The notes: generated from the sequence alone by a model not told the origin. Positions 40,895 through 50,547 are shown, counted from the stretch's first letter. The stretch is DNA of 64,000 nucleotides from JAJDTT01 sp965116695 (GCA_965116695.1 OZ220706.1:1364001-1428000); one strand, 5' to 3'. A program made the numbers and translations.

Positions 40895-42915
40895 CCCTGC
40901 TGACCCCGGAATGGAGCCGGGACCTTCGGACACGGGCGCCTCACCCCAATCTGGCCGCGGCCAGGAAAGCCCTGGACGCTCGACTGGAGGACTATCGGAG
41001 TTCGCTCCCACCGGTGCCGGTTCAACAGGCGGGCTACTACCACGACTTCTTCTGCCCAGAGCACGCCACCCAGCTTCTGTTCGACCCCGGCAGCCCCCGC
41101 CGCCACGTCTGCCCCGTGTGCGGAACCGTCTTCAGCGGCGAACCCTACGACAGCGCGTGGCTCTGGTCGGTGAACGACAGGCTCAGCGACGCGGCTCTCA
41201 AGTTCGCTTTCCGGGCGCACCTGGAACCGGGGACGAGCCGGGCCGGTTCCGACGCCGCGGAGGCGGCCCGGATCCTGGAGGCCTACGCCCGCCGTTACCT
41301 GCACCTGGAACCGGCCCCGACCGTCTACGAAGAGGAACCGGGAATCGCCACCTGGCAGAACCTGGATGAATCGGTCTGGATCGCCCGCCTCTGCTGGGCG
41401 TACGCCCTGCTTGCTGAGACGCTCTCCGACGAAACCCGTGAGTTGGTCACCCGGCAGCTCTTCCGGCCGGCGGCGACCCACATCCGGCGGGTCCGGTGCC
41501 GGGAGATCCACAACGTCAGCAATTGGAACAACGCCGCTCTCGTGACGCTGGCCCGGGTCCTGGAAGACGACCGGCTCCTGGAGGAGGCTCTGCGGGGGGA
41601 TTTGGGGCTGGCGGCCCAGTTGGAGCAGGGGGTCACCGGCGAGGGACTCTGGTGGGAAGTCTCCCTGAGCTATCACTACTACAGCCTGGACGCCATCGTC
41701 CGGACCTTGCGCATCCTCAAGGCCACGGGAGAATCCTTCGATGACGGCGGCGTGGTGCGGCGCATGTTCCTGGCCCCCATTCAGGTCTCGCTTCCCGACC
41801 TGAAGCTGCCGTCCGTCAACGACTGCTGGCACTTCATCGGCCTGCAAGAGAAAGTCGGCCATGGAATCCCCGACGCCGACGGCTTTTACGAAACCGCGTA
41901 TGCGTGGTTCCGCGAGCCGGGCTTTGCCTGGATCCTCGGGCAGAACTACCGCTCCCGTCCCCGTACCTGCTTCGAAGCCCTGCTGGACGGAGTTCCATTG
42001 ATCCCCGACGGCGATCCTCCCGCCCGGGACGGCCGGCTGTTCCCCGAGGCGGGGCTCGCGCTCCTTCGCGGAGGCGGGCCCCGGCAACGACAGAACTACC
42101 TGCTTCTGAAAGCGGGCCGCCACGGGGGAGTCCACGGACACCTGGACCAGTTGCGGATCCAACTGTGCGGCTCCGGATCGCCGCTCGTTCCTGATCTGGG
42201 GACGCCCGGGTACGGCATCGAGCTCAACCACACCTGGTACCAACAAACGGCCAGCCACGCCACGGTGCTGGTGGACGGCGAGTCGCAGCCTCCGACCCGG
42301 GGCCGGCTCGACCGGTTCTCGGACGAAGACGGCTACACCCGGGTCGACGCTTCCGCCGCCTGGGAGGAGGGCGCATACGCCGGAGTGCGGATGCGGCGCA
42401 CCCTGCTCTGGCGGGACACCCATTTCGTCGACCTGTTCCAGGTCCTCTGCCCGGCCGAGCGGGACCTCTACTGGGTCTGTCACGTCGATGGCGAACTGGT
42501 GCGCGGCGCGCCGGACTTGCGGCCCGCCACGCCCCTGTCCGGCGGAGGCGGTCTCCGGCACGTCCGGCTGGACGGGGACGCGCCGGAGTCCCCGGATTCC
42601 CGTTTGCGCTGGCGTCATCCGGCCGGTTCGCTCGACTTGCACCTGGCCGGTCCCTTCGGGCGCCTGCTGGCGGGCGATTCTCCTTCCAATCCTGCCAGTC
42701 AACGGCTCTCCACCGTCATCCGGCACCGGAGAGCCGATCGTACGGCCTTTGTCTCGGTCTTCGCTTTTGGCGGGATGGATCGGGACCCGGCGATCACGGA
42801 GGTGGCCGGCAGTTGGCGAGGCGAGGACAATTGGAGATTGACGCTGTCCACTCGGACCGGCCCGGAAGAGTGGCGGGTGGGCGGCGATGCCGGCGAAATC
42901 CAACTCATGAAATAG
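40891..42915 (+). CDS. Heparinase II/III-like polysaccharide lyase family protein
   Basis: A 674-residue protein with the two-part layout of the heparinase II/III family: an N-terminal alpha/alpha-toroid (roughly residues 60-330, with NVSNWNNAALVTLARVLED and WWEVSLSYHYYSLDAIV) and a C-terminal beta-sandwich (residues about 380-650, starting KAGRHGGVHGHLDQLRIQL). HGHLD and NHTWYQQTASHATVLVDG are typical of the active-site and sandwich region. Such enzymes cleave uronic-acid polysaccharides by beta-elimination (heparinoids, alginate). A CPEH...CPVC cluster near residues 55-77 may bind zinc. No signal peptide was seen. The GTG start overlaps the glycosyltransferase stop. Confidence 0.8.
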   Translation: MTLLTPEWSRDLRTRAPHPNLAAARKALDARLEDYRSSLPPVPVQQAGYYHDFFCPEHATQLLFDPGSPRRHVCPVCGTVFSGEPYDSAWLWSVNDRLSDAALKFAFRAHLEPGTSRAGSDAAEAARILEAYARRYLHLEPAPTVYEEEPGIATWQNLDESVWIARLCWAYALLAETLSDETRELVTRQLFRPAATHIRRVRCREIHNVSNWNNAALVTLARVLEDDRLLEEALRGDLGLAAQLEQGVTGEGLWWEVSLSYHYYSLDAIVRTLRILKATGESFDDGGVVRRMFLAPIQVSLPDLKLPSVNDCWHFIGLQEKVGHGIPDADGFYETAYAWFREPGFAWILGQNYRSRPRTCFEALLDGVPLIPDGDPPARDGRLFPEAGLALLRGGGPRQRQNYLLLKAGRHGGVHGHLDQLRIQLCGSGSPLVPDLGTPGYGIELNHTWYQQTASHATVLVDGESQPPTRGRLDRFSDEDGYTRVDASAAWEEGAYAGVRMRRTLLWRDTHFVDLFQVLCPAERDLYWVCHVDGELVRGAPDLRPATPLSGGGGLRHVRLDGDAPESPDSRLRWRHPAGSLDLHLAGPFGRLLAGDSPSNPASQRLSTVIRHRRADRTAFVSVFAFGGMDRDPAITEVAGSWRGEDNWRLTLSTRTGPEEWRVGGDAGEIQLMK

Positions 42916-43017
42916 TTGCCGTATCACATTTAAGCATAGTTTAAGACGCGTAACACTCTTAAATTATATAGATATAAACGTTGACTCACTTGCAATGATC
43001 GTCGGAGGATAGCACCC
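42916..43017 (+). promoter_or_regulatory. AT-rich island before a Gfo/Idh/MocA gene (possible promoter/operator)
   Basis: About 100 bases are far more AT-rich than the rest of the window. They contain an inverted repeat ATTTAAG (42928-42934) / CTTAAAT (42958-42964) and a TATATAGATATAAA stretch just after it. GGAGG precedes the ATG at 43018. A promoter with an operator is plausible; no strict -35/-10 pair could be fixed. Confidence 0.4.
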
Positions 43018-44046
43018 ATGCATAAAACGCCGCCGGTAAGGTGGGGCATCATCGGCGCCGGGGACATCTCTCATCGGGTGATGGCGCCGGCCATGCGCGC
43101 CGCCGCGTGCAGCGAGTTGGTGGCCGTGATGCGGACCACCCGGGCCGGGGCCGAGGAGTTCGCCCATGAGCATGGGGCCCGGCGCGCCTATGACAATGTG
43201 GAGGCGCTGGTCCGCGACCCGGAGGTGGAGGCCGTCTACGTCTCGACACCCGTCGACCAACACTGTCCCAACACGCTGGCGGCGGCGGCCCACGGCAAAC
43301 ACGTCTTGTGCGAAAAACCGCTGGCCCTGAACCTGGCCCAGGGAGAGGCCATGCGGCGGGCGTGCCGGGCTGCCGGGGCCACCTTCATGACCTGCTACTA
43401 CCAACGCTTCAGCGCCCGGCACCGCAAGATCCGGGAGATCATTCAGCGGGGCGGCATCGGCCGCGTCACCGCCGTCCGCTGGAACTTCTCGGGACGGTAT
43501 CCCTCAGGCCGGGAAATCTGGCAACACGATCCGGCCCGGGCCGGCGGCGGCCCCTTCACCGACCTGGGCACCCATGGCGTCGACCTCATGCGGTTCCTGG
43601 TGGGCGAGATCGTAGCGGTCGCCGCGTTCGTGGACACGCTGGTGGAGAGCTACGCCGTGGAGGACACGGCCAGCGCCCTCCTCAAGTTCGCCAACGGCGC
43701 CCAAGGCGTGGCCACGGCCCATTGGAGCACGGGGGACCCGGACGAGCACCGGAACTCGTACATCGAGGTCCTGGGCACCGACGGCGTGATCCTCTCCTCT
43801 CCCCTGCACGACAAGTTTTCCCGGGGCCGGCTGGTGGTGGCCACCGGTGAGGGCGAAACCTCCTACGACTTCGATCAGAGCACCCACGCCCTGGTCCTGG
43901 AGGAGTTCGCCGCCGCGCTGGCCGAAGGCCGGGAACCTTCCATCACCATCGACGACGGCATCCGCGCCCAGCAGATCGTGGAGGCGGTCTATGAATCGGG
44001 AAGGACCGGCCGCATCGTCGAGCTACCGGTTCCGGTGAGGAATTGA
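43018..44046 (+). CDS. Gfo/Idh/MocA family oxidoreductase (cytoplasmic)
   Basis: A 342-residue NAD(P)-dependent dehydrogenase. The Rossmann motif GIIGAGDIS lies at residues 10-18 and the EKP motif at residues 99-101 (LCEKPLALN). Unlike the gene at 7121, it has no Tat or Sec signal, so it should be cytoplasmic. The TDLGTHGVDLMRF segment is the usual substrate-side motif of the family with its His. It probably acts on sugars or inositols released by neighbouring lyase-like and propeller-like proteins. Its own promoter is suggested by the AT-rich island directly upstream. Confidence 0.92.
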   Translation: MHKTPPVRWGIIGAGDISHRVMAPAMRAAACSELVAVMRTTRAGAEEFAHEHGARRAYDNVEALVRDPEVEAVYVSTPVDQHCPNTLAAAAHGKHVLCEKPLALNLAQGEAMRRACRAAGATFMTCYYQRFSARHRKIREIIQRGGIGRVTAVRWNFSGRYPSGREIWQHDPARAGGGPFTDLGTHGVDLMRFLVGEIVAVAAFVDTLVESYAVEDTASALLKFANGAQGVATAHWSTGDPDEHRNSYIEVLGTDGVILSSPLHDKFSRGRLVVATGEGETSYDFDQSTHALVLEEFAAALAEGREPSITIDDGIRAQQIVEAVYESGRTGRIVELPVPVRN

Positions 44047-44155
44047 GTTCAGTGCGTCAAAGAGGGCGCCGCGCGCGCGGTTGAATTCGGAGATCGATTC
44101 GGCCATTCTTGGAGACGGTCATATCGTTTGCCTGCAGTCCATCAGGAGGAATCCC

Positions 44156-44818
44156 ATGTCCCTTACCGTCGGAGACACCGCACCTGATTTTTCGGCCGAT
44201 ACCAGCCAGGGGCCCATCAACTTCCATGAGTGGATCGGCGACGGCTGGGCCATTCTCTTTTCCCATCCCAAGGACTTCACGCCGGTCTGCACCACCGAAC
44301 TGGGCTACATGGCCAGTCTCAAGCCCGAGTTCGACAGGCGCAACTGCAAGATCATCGGCTTGAGCGTCGACCCTGCGGACAGTCACCGGGCCTGGGCGCA
44401 GGACATCCAGGACGCTACCGGGCATGCTCCCAACTACCCCATCATCGCCGACACCGAGCTGGCCATCGCCAAGCTCTTCGGCATGCTGGCAGCGGATGCC
44501 GGCGAGAGTTGCGCCGGGCGCACCCCCATGGACAATGCCACGGTTCGCTCCGTGTTCGTCATCGGACCGGACAAGCAGATCAAACTGACCATCACCTATC
44601 CCATGAGCACGGGCCGCAACTTCGACGAGGTGCTGCGGGTGCTGGACTCGGTGCAGTTGACTGCCACCCACAAGGTGGCCACGCCGGTGAACTGGAATCA
44701 CGGCGACAAGGTGATCATCCTGCCTGCGGTCTCGGACGAGGCCGCGCGGGAAAAGTACCCTCAGGGTTGGGATTCCCCCAAGCCCTACATCCGATTCGTC
44801 GATCAGCCGGGGGATTGA
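44156..44818 (+). CDS. 1-Cys peroxiredoxin (Prx6-like)
   Basis: A 220-residue thioredoxin-fold peroxidase that reduces H2O2 and alkyl hydroperoxides. The peroxidatic Cys45 is in FTPVCTTELGY, preceded by SHPKD; LSVDPADSHRAW and the long C-terminal extension ending YIRFVDQPGD are typical of the Prx6 branch. A second Cys in AGESCAGR is not at a classical resolving position. The ATG at 44156 follows AGGAGGA at 44144-44150, a strong ribosome-binding site, and starts the family N terminus. It is a single gene. Confidence 0.94.
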   Translation: MSLTVGDTAPDFSADTSQGPINFHEWIGDGWAILFSHPKDFTPVCTTELGYMASLKPEFDRRNCKIIGLSVDPADSHRAWAQDIQDATGHAPNYPIIADTELAIAKLFGMLAADAGESCAGRTPMDNATVRSVFVIGPDKQIKLTITYPMSTGRNFDEVLRVLDSVQLTATHKVATPVNWNHGDKVIILPAVSDEAAREKYPQGWDSPKPYIRFVDQPGD

Positions 44819-45036
44819 CACCGAATCCCTGCGCCAGGCGCCGCTCCAGGACGGTTGCTCGGCACAAAATCACGTAAGGCCCGATTGTGGAAGGTATACG
44901 GTACAATCGGAAAACTCACCATAACGGATACAGTTCGGTCTACCGGATATTTATGCTATCTTGACTTGAATACAGGGATTCCGTAAGCAAGATATTTCGG
45001 CGCCGGCACGACGGCATACGGTTCACGAACACGATC

Positions 45037-46551
45037 ATGGACGGACCCGAAGGCTTATTGGATACGCCGCGGACCTCTGAAGAGTCCGGCGAACTGTCCG
45101 CTCCCGACACCTGCATCGAGAAACCGGACGCCCTCCGGATGTCCCGCGAAGCCATGCTCGAACTGGCCCGCCGGGCCGCGGAGCTACTGGTGGAGCGCGC
45201 CGCCCGGTTGCCGGCCGAGCATGCCTGGGACGGAGAGTTCCGGCAGGACCTGGTGGACCAGTTGATGGAGGATCCACCCGAGTCGGGCCGGCCGGCGCTG
45301 GAAGTGATCGAAAGGGCCGCGCGCGACATCCTCCCGCTGGCGGTGCGCAACGACCATCCCCGATTCTTCGGTTTCATCCCCTCCTCTCCCACTTGGCCTG
45401 GCATCGTGGCCGACTTCATGGCCGCCGGTTTCCACGTCAACCAGTGCACCTGGCTGACCTCCAGCGGCGCCAGCCAGCTCGAGCTGGTCGTCATCGACTG
45501 GTTCTGCCGCTGGGTCGGCTACCCGGAGACGGCGGGCGGCCTCCTGACCAGCGGTGGCTCGGCGGCCAGCCTCGACGCCTTCGTGGCGGCGCGCGAAACC
45601 GCGGGACATCCCGAGCGGGCCACGGTCTACATGAGCGACCAGAGCCACAGCGCCCAGATCCGGGCGGCCAAGATCATCGGCATCCGGCCGGAGCACGTCC
45701 GCAAGGTGGCCACCGACAGCCGCTTCCGGCTCGACATGGATGCGCTGGTCCGCGCCGTGGCCGACGACCGCGCGGCCGGTCTCAATCCCATTGCGGTCTG
45801 CTCCAACGCCGGGGCGGGCAGCACGGGCGCCATCGATCCGCTCGAGGCGATGTCGGATTTCTGCGAATCGGAAGGCCTTTGGCATCACGTGGATGCGGCT
45901 TACGGCGGTTTCGGCATGGTGACCGGGAAGGGCAAGAGGTTGCTGCGCGGAATCGAGCGGGCCGACTCCATCGGCCTGGACGCCCACAAGTGGTTCTTCC
46001 AGCCGTACGAGGCGGGCTGCCTCCTGGTGAAGGACGCCAAGACGCTGGAGCAAGCCTTCCGGATCCCCCACGACATGCTTCAAGACACGATCTGGGGTGC
46101 GAAACACCCCAACTTCTCGGACCGCGGCCTGCAGTTGAGCCGTTCGGTCCGGGCCCTGAAAATCTGGGTTTCCGTTCAAACCTTCGGCATGGCCGCCTTT
46201 CGCCAAGCCGTGTCCAAGGGGATGACACTGGCCTCCCGGGCCCAGGAATACATCGAAAAAAGCCCGGTGCTGGAGGTCTTGAACCCGGCGTCCCTGGGGA
46301 TCATTTGCTTCCGGGTCAACCCGGCGGCCGACGGAATCGACGAGAACTCGCTGGATGAAATCAACCGGACGGCGCTGGCTCACATTTTCTGGGAAGACCG
46401 GGCGTTCATATCATCGACACTGCTGCATGGGGCATTTTCGCTGAGGATGTGCATCGTCAACTCCACCACGACGTGGGACGACGTCCGCGAGACATTGGAG
46501 GCTGCCGAGCGGTTCGGTTTGATGGCGGTGTCCGATTGGAAGGATGCGTGA
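45037..46551 (+). CDS. PLP-dependent amino-acid decarboxylase (group II, DDC-like)
   Basis: A 504-residue group II decarboxylase (glutamate/aromatic amino-acid type). HPRFFGFIPSSPTWPGIVAD is the family N-terminal motif; GGLLTSGGSAASLDAFVAAR contacts PLP; HVDAAYGGF provides the Asp for the pyridine N; PLP lysine Lys318 is in LDAHKWFFQPYEAGCLL. The product would be an amine (tryptamine, tyramine, histamine or GABA type); the substrate cannot be read. It is on the same strand as, and 128 bases before, the array of Cache-domain proteins. Confidence 0.9.
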   Translation: MDGPEGLLDTPRTSEESGELSAPDTCIEKPDALRMSREAMLELARRAAELLVERAARLPAEHAWDGEFRQDLVDQLMEDPPESGRPALEVIERAARDILPLAVRNDHPRFFGFIPSSPTWPGIVADFMAAGFHVNQCTWLTSSGASQLELVVIDWFCRWVGYPETAGGLLTSGGSAASLDAFVAARETAGHPERATVYMSDQSHSAQIRAAKIIGIRPEHVRKVATDSRFRLDMDALVRAVADDRAAGLNPIAVCSNAGAGSTGAIDPLEAMSDFCESEGLWHHVDAAYGGFGMVTGKGKRLLRGIERADSIGLDAHKWFFQPYEAGCLLVKDAKTLEQAFRIPHDMLQDTIWGAKHPNFSDRGLQLSRSVRALKIWVSVQTFGMAAFRQAVSKGMTLASRAQEYIEKSPVLEVLNPASLGIICFRVNPAADGIDENSLDEINRTALAHIFWEDRAFISSTLLHGAFSLRMCIVNSTTTWDDVRETLEAAERFGLMAVSDWKDA

Positions 46552-46679
46552 GTGGGGATGGATTCGAAGGAATAAGCGACCAGGGGCACGGTCGTCGCCG
46601 GCGACCGCTGTCACGAAACATCAATGCCGGGTTCGCATCTCGAACGGGGTCGAACCTAATTCGAAACGGAGTGGCAATT

Positions 46680-48455
46680 GTGAAGTTAACAAGATCGATA
46701 ATGCTATCGACGAAGGTGCTGGTTGTGGCCACCTTTTTCGGCGGAGCGACCTTCGTTCTTGCACAAGGCGATAATCGGACCACTGCCGGCCAAGTAGTGG
46801 ACCGGGACACCTTGAAGGCCTTTGTCCTTTCGGCGAGTGACTACGTATCGAACATTAGCGATCCCGACGAGCTCACCGCGTTGGCGCGGATCTTGCGGGA
46901 AGAAGGAGGCGATTGGAAGGACGGAAACACCTTCCTCATCATTCTTGAATTGAATGGTGTCATTCGGCTTCACGGGGACGATCTGACAGTGACCGGAAAG
47001 GACCTGTCGGAGGTTGAAGACGACAACGGTGAGAAGGTCTTTCCGAAAATGCTTGCGGCGGCCCAAAGCGGGGACGAAGGAGACTTTGTCGAATATACCT
47101 GGGACGATCCCTCGGACCCGAACGACATCAACCCGAAGGTTTGCTACGCCGTCCAATACGCCTCTCCGCTGTCGCCGGTTCCCTTCTTGATGGTCGGCGG
47201 CTACTACCAGGATATTTCCGATGTTGAGCACGACATCGGTGGATTTCCCGATCCCCCTGCAATCACAGCCTCCCATGTCGTAGGCAGGGAGACACTCAAG
47301 GCTTTTGTTCATGGAGCCATTGGTTGGACCCTCGAGGCCTCTGGCCAGATCGGCTCTGATCTGCTCAAACTGTTGGACGAACTCCGCAGAGAGGGAGGAC
47401 CCTGGAGAAAGGGATCCACTTACCTGTACATCTTGACGGAACAGGGGTATGTCGTTTTTCACGGGGCCCGTCCGGACCAGGAGGGTCACATTCAAATCGA
47501 GCGCGAGGACCGGAACGGATTCAAATTCGTGAATGCCCTCGTCGATGCGGCCACGTCGGGAGGAGGGTACGTCGAGTACTACTGGGATGACCCGGCGGTA
47601 GAAGGGGACGAGGACTTAGGGTCCGCCAAGGTCGGCTACGCCGTAGCATTCACGGCGCCGGAGGATGTCCCCGTCTATGGAAATCAGACCATGATTGTCG
47701 GTTCCGGCTTTTACAAGGGACACCAGATGGCTCTGGATTTTGCCCACTTTGCCAACGGGGGTTCCTTCAGCTCCGACGTGGTGCTGGTGAACCTGGCCGC
47801 CACGCCGATCCGGCCCCTGGTCTATTTCTATGGCAAGGACGGTGGCCTCATCGATCCGGGATCGATGGTGGACGGCATGGGCAATCTGTTCCCCACGCCT
47901 TTCGGGGCTCTGACCCCCCTGGCCGAACTGCCGGCCCTGGGAGAGATCACCATTTCGACCAATGGCATGGGAGACCTCACGACCGGTTCGGTGAAGGTGG
48001 TCACTGAGGGCCTCGACAGTCCCATCGGCGGAGTGCTCCGCTTTGATGCCCCCGGCATCGGCGTGGCCGGTGTGGGCGCCAGCCAGGCGGTCCGGGACGC
48101 CGTCATCCCGGTGCGCCGCCGGATGGGAGGCATCGACACCGGAGCGGCCCTCCGCAACCTCAGCGAGTCGGAGCTGACGTTGTCCTGCCACTTGATGATG
48201 GGTGGCGAGATGATCGAAATGCAGCCGGTTACGTTGCCGGCCAACGGCCAGACCGCCATGTTCATCAGCGAGCTGTTCGAGCACGACACGTCCGACTTCA
48301 CCGGGTCCCTGCGTTGTACGGCCCCGGCGGGAGAACAGGAGTTTACCGGCGTGGCCGTGGAGCTGGATGCCGACAACGGCATCTTCACTACGCTGCCCGT
48401 GGTGCCGTTGAGCGGCCACATGATGCCTGACGAGGAGATGGCGTCGGAGGAATAG
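46680..48455 (+). CDS. Secreted dual-Cache + beta-module protein (paralogue 1)
   Basis: A 591-residue exported protein (Sec signal, about residues 1-29; core VLVVATFFGGATFVLA). Two Cache-like sensor domains follow, about residues 38-180 and 200-345. Both follow the sCache_2 pattern of a Gly-rich strand, a segment ending VEYTWDDP or VEYYWDDP, then K-x-x-Y-A-V and a G-x-Y/F strand (MVGGYYQD, IVGSGFYKG). Residues about 345-580 form a beta-rich module with HFANGGSFSSDVVLVNLAAT, GVLRFDAPGIGVAGVGASQ, IDTGAALRNLSE and FTTLPVVPL. The tail is acidic (PDEEMASEE). There is no transmembrane or signalling output domain. GTG 46680 is chosen because the three paralogues also begin MK/MN-(L/F)-x-R. Confidence 0.75.
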   Translation: MKLTRSIMLSTKVLVVATFFGGATFVLAQGDNRTTAGQVVDRDTLKAFVLSASDYVSNISDPDELTALARILREEGGDWKDGNTFLIILELNGVIRLHGDDLTVTGKDLSEVEDDNGEKVFPKMLAAAQSGDEGDFVEYTWDDPSDPNDINPKVCYAVQYASPLSPVPFLMVGGYYQDISDVEHDIGGFPDPPAITASHVVGRETLKAFVHGAIGWTLEASGQIGSDLLKLLDELRREGGPWRKGSTYLYILTEQGYVVFHGARPDQEGHIQIEREDRNGFKFVNALVDAATSGGGYVEYYWDDPAVEGDEDLGSAKVGYAVAFTAPEDVPVYGNQTMIVGSGFYKGHQMALDFAHFANGGSFSSDVVLVNLAATPIRPLVYFYGKDGGLIDPGSMVDGMGNLFPTPFGALTPLAELPALGEITISTNGMGDLTTGSVKVVTEGLDSPIGGVLRFDAPGIGVAGVGASQAVRDAVIPVRRRMGGIDTGAALRNLSESELTLSCHLMMGGEMIEMQPVTLPANGQTAMFISELFEHDTSDFTGSLRCTAPAGEQEFTGVAVELDADNGIFTTLPVVPLSGHMMPDEEMASEE

Positions 48456-48560
48456 ACGACCAGCCGTGCGTCTGTCGGTGGCCACCATCGCCACGGATCA
48501 GATTCGCCGGGCTCGTGTCTCTCTTGGGATCGAGGCCCATCCAATAACGGAGTGACTGAC

Positions 48561-50339
48561 ATGAACTTATCGAGACCGATGATCATTCAGGCGGCCGTAC
48601 TGACCCTGTGCGGCGTACTTGGAGCAATGCCTGCCGTTCTGGCACAGGATGAAGACCGGACCACGGCCAGCCAGGTCGTGGACCGGGACACACTGATGTC
48701 TTTCGTCCTCTCGGGAAGAGATTACTTGGCAAATATCTCTACTGACGACGGGATCACCGAGTCGGCGCAGGCCTTGGCGGAAGAAGGCGGGGATTGGAAG
48801 GACGGGAACACGTTTCTCATCATTCTTGAGATGAGCGGAGTCGTGCGGTTTCACGCGGGCAATCTGGCCTTTAACGGGACCGACCTGTCGGTAGTCATGG
48901 ACGGCGCCGGTGCCATGGTTTTCCCGAAAATACTCGCCGCGGCGGGAATGGAAGAGGGAGATTTCGTCGAATATACCTGGGATGATCCCTCGGATGCGAA
49001 CGACACCAATCCCAAGGTCTGCTATGCCGTGGGCTATTCGTCTGCGTTGGATTCAAGGAATTACTTGCTGGTCGGCGGCTATTACCAGGATCTTTCGGAT
49101 ATCGAGACGGATATCAGTGGATTTCCTCCCCCCCCTCTAATCCAAGCTTCCCACGTCGTGGACAGGGAGACGCTCAAGGCTTTCGTACATGGAGCCCACG
49201 ATTGGATGATTGAGGCCTTTGGTCAGCACGGCTTTGACCTGCTCAAACTGTTGGAGGAACTCCGCAGAGAGGGAAGCCCCTGGCGAAAGGGATCCACATA
49301 CATCTACGTACTGACGGACGGGGGTCTTGTCGTCTTTCATGGGGCACGTCCGGATCAGGAAGGGCGAATCCTGCTCGATTCTCAGACCGTCAACGATTTC
49401 CCGGTCGTGAGAAGACTGATCGAGAAAGCCGAAGCGGGAGGAGGCTACGTTGAATACTACTGGGACGATCCCGCGGTCGTCGGGGACGAGGACACCGGTT
49501 CCGCCAAGGTCGGCTATGCCGAAGCATTCACCGTGCCTGAGGATTTTCCCATCTATGCGGGTCAGGATTTGATCGTCGGCTCCGGTTTCTACAAAGGGAA
49601 CCAGATGGCCTTGGACTTCGCCCATTTCGCCAATGGCGATTCCTTCAGCTCCGACGTGGTGCTGGTGAACCTGGCCGCCACGCCGATCCGGCCTCTCGTC
49701 TATTTCTATGGCAGAGACGGGGAGCTCATCGATCCGGGATCGATGGTGGACGGCATGGGCAACCTGTTCCCCACCCCCTTCGGCGCTCTGACCCCCATGG
49801 CCGAACTGCCGGCCCTGGGAGAGATCACCATTTCGACCAACGGCATGGGCGACCTCACCACCGGTTCGGTGAAGGTGGTCACCGAAGGCCTCGACAGCCC
49901 CATCGGCGGAGTGCTCCGCTTTGACGCTCCCGGTATCGGCGTGGCCGGCGTGGGAGCCAGCCAACCGGTTCAGGGCGCCATCATCCCGGTCCGCCGCCGG
50001 ACGGGAGGCATCGACACCGGAGCGGCCCTCCGCAATCTGAGCGAGTCGGAAATGACGTTGACCTGCCACTTGATGAGGGGTGGGGAGGTGATTGAAACAC
50101 AGCCGGTGACGCTGCCGGCCAACGGCCAGACCGCCATGTTCATCAGCGAGCTGTTCGAGCACGACACTTCGGACTTCACCGGGTCCATGCGCTGCACGGT
50201 TCCGGCAGGAGAAAGGAATCCGGAATTCACCGGCGTCGCCGTGGAGCTGGACGCCACCAACGGCATCTTCACCACGCTGCCGGTGGTGCCGTTGAGCGGA
50301 CACATGATGCCGGAAGAGGAGATGGAAACGGAGGAATAA
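48561..50339 (+). CDS. Secreted dual-Cache + beta-module protein (paralogue 2)
   Basis: A 592-residue protein with the same plan as paralogue 1: Sec signal (residues about 1-27), Cache-like domain 1 (about 35-180, FVEYTWDDPSDANDTNPKV), Cache-like domain 2 (about 195-345, GYVEYYWDDPAVVGDED), and the beta-module (about 345-580). The beta-module is nearly identical to that of paralogue 1 even at DNA level, while the sensor domains differ at many positions. The acidic tail reads PEEEMETEE. The ATG follows CGGAG, as in paralogue 1. It has no membrane anchor, so it should be periplasmic or secreted. Confidence 0.75.
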   Translation: MNLSRPMIIQAAVLTLCGVLGAMPAVLAQDEDRTTASQVVDRDTLMSFVLSGRDYLANISTDDGITESAQALAEEGGDWKDGNTFLIILEMSGVVRFHAGNLAFNGTDLSVVMDGAGAMVFPKILAAAGMEEGDFVEYTWDDPSDANDTNPKVCYAVGYSSALDSRNYLLVGGYYQDLSDIETDISGFPPPPLIQASHVVDRETLKAFVHGAHDWMIEAFGQHGFDLLKLLEELRREGSPWRKGSTYIYVLTDGGLVVFHGARPDQEGRILLDSQTVNDFPVVRRLIEKAEAGGGYVEYYWDDPAVVGDEDTGSAKVGYAEAFTVPEDFPIYAGQDLIVGSGFYKGNQMALDFAHFANGDSFSSDVVLVNLAATPIRPLVYFYGRDGELIDPGSMVDGMGNLFPTPFGALTPMAELPALGEITISTNGMGDLTTGSVKVVTEGLDSPIGGVLRFDAPGIGVAGVGASQPVQGAIIPVRRRTGGIDTGAALRNLSESEMTLTCHLMRGGEVIETQPVTLPANGQTAMFISELFEHDTSDFTGSMRCTVPAGERNPEFTGVAVELDATNGIFTTLPVVPLSGHMMPEEEMETEE

Positions 50340-50460
50340 TCGACGGGAGACGATAGAACGAATCCGGGCTGGCCGTATCGTCGGCCTGCCCGGATTGTCC
50401 GGGAATGGAAGCGTCGACTCTCTTTCTTCCGGTCCCTGACCTGGCCGGCGGACCGGCCGG

Positions 50461-50498
50461 AATCCCGTGGCGATGCTTGCCACGGGATTTTGTTTATT
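50461..50498 (+). terminator. Strong intrinsic terminator after paralogue 2
   Basis: AATCCCGTGGC (50461-50471) and its exact inverse GCCACGGGATT (50479-50489) form an 11-bp stem with a 7-base loop, followed directly by TTGTTTATT. This is a classical Rho-independent terminator on the plus strand, about 120 bases after the stop of paralogue 2 and 50 bases before paralogue 3. Confidence 0.85.
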
Positions 50499-50547
50499 GG
50501 ATGCTTGGCGCCAGAGGATCACACGTCAACGGAAAGGAACGGTTTCC

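Noticed and set aside
44856..45036. Sigma-70 promoter before the decarboxylase (TTGACT near 44962; TACAAT near 44900)
   Set aside because: Each hexamer lacks a convincing partner at 16-18 bases, so no promoter was annotated.
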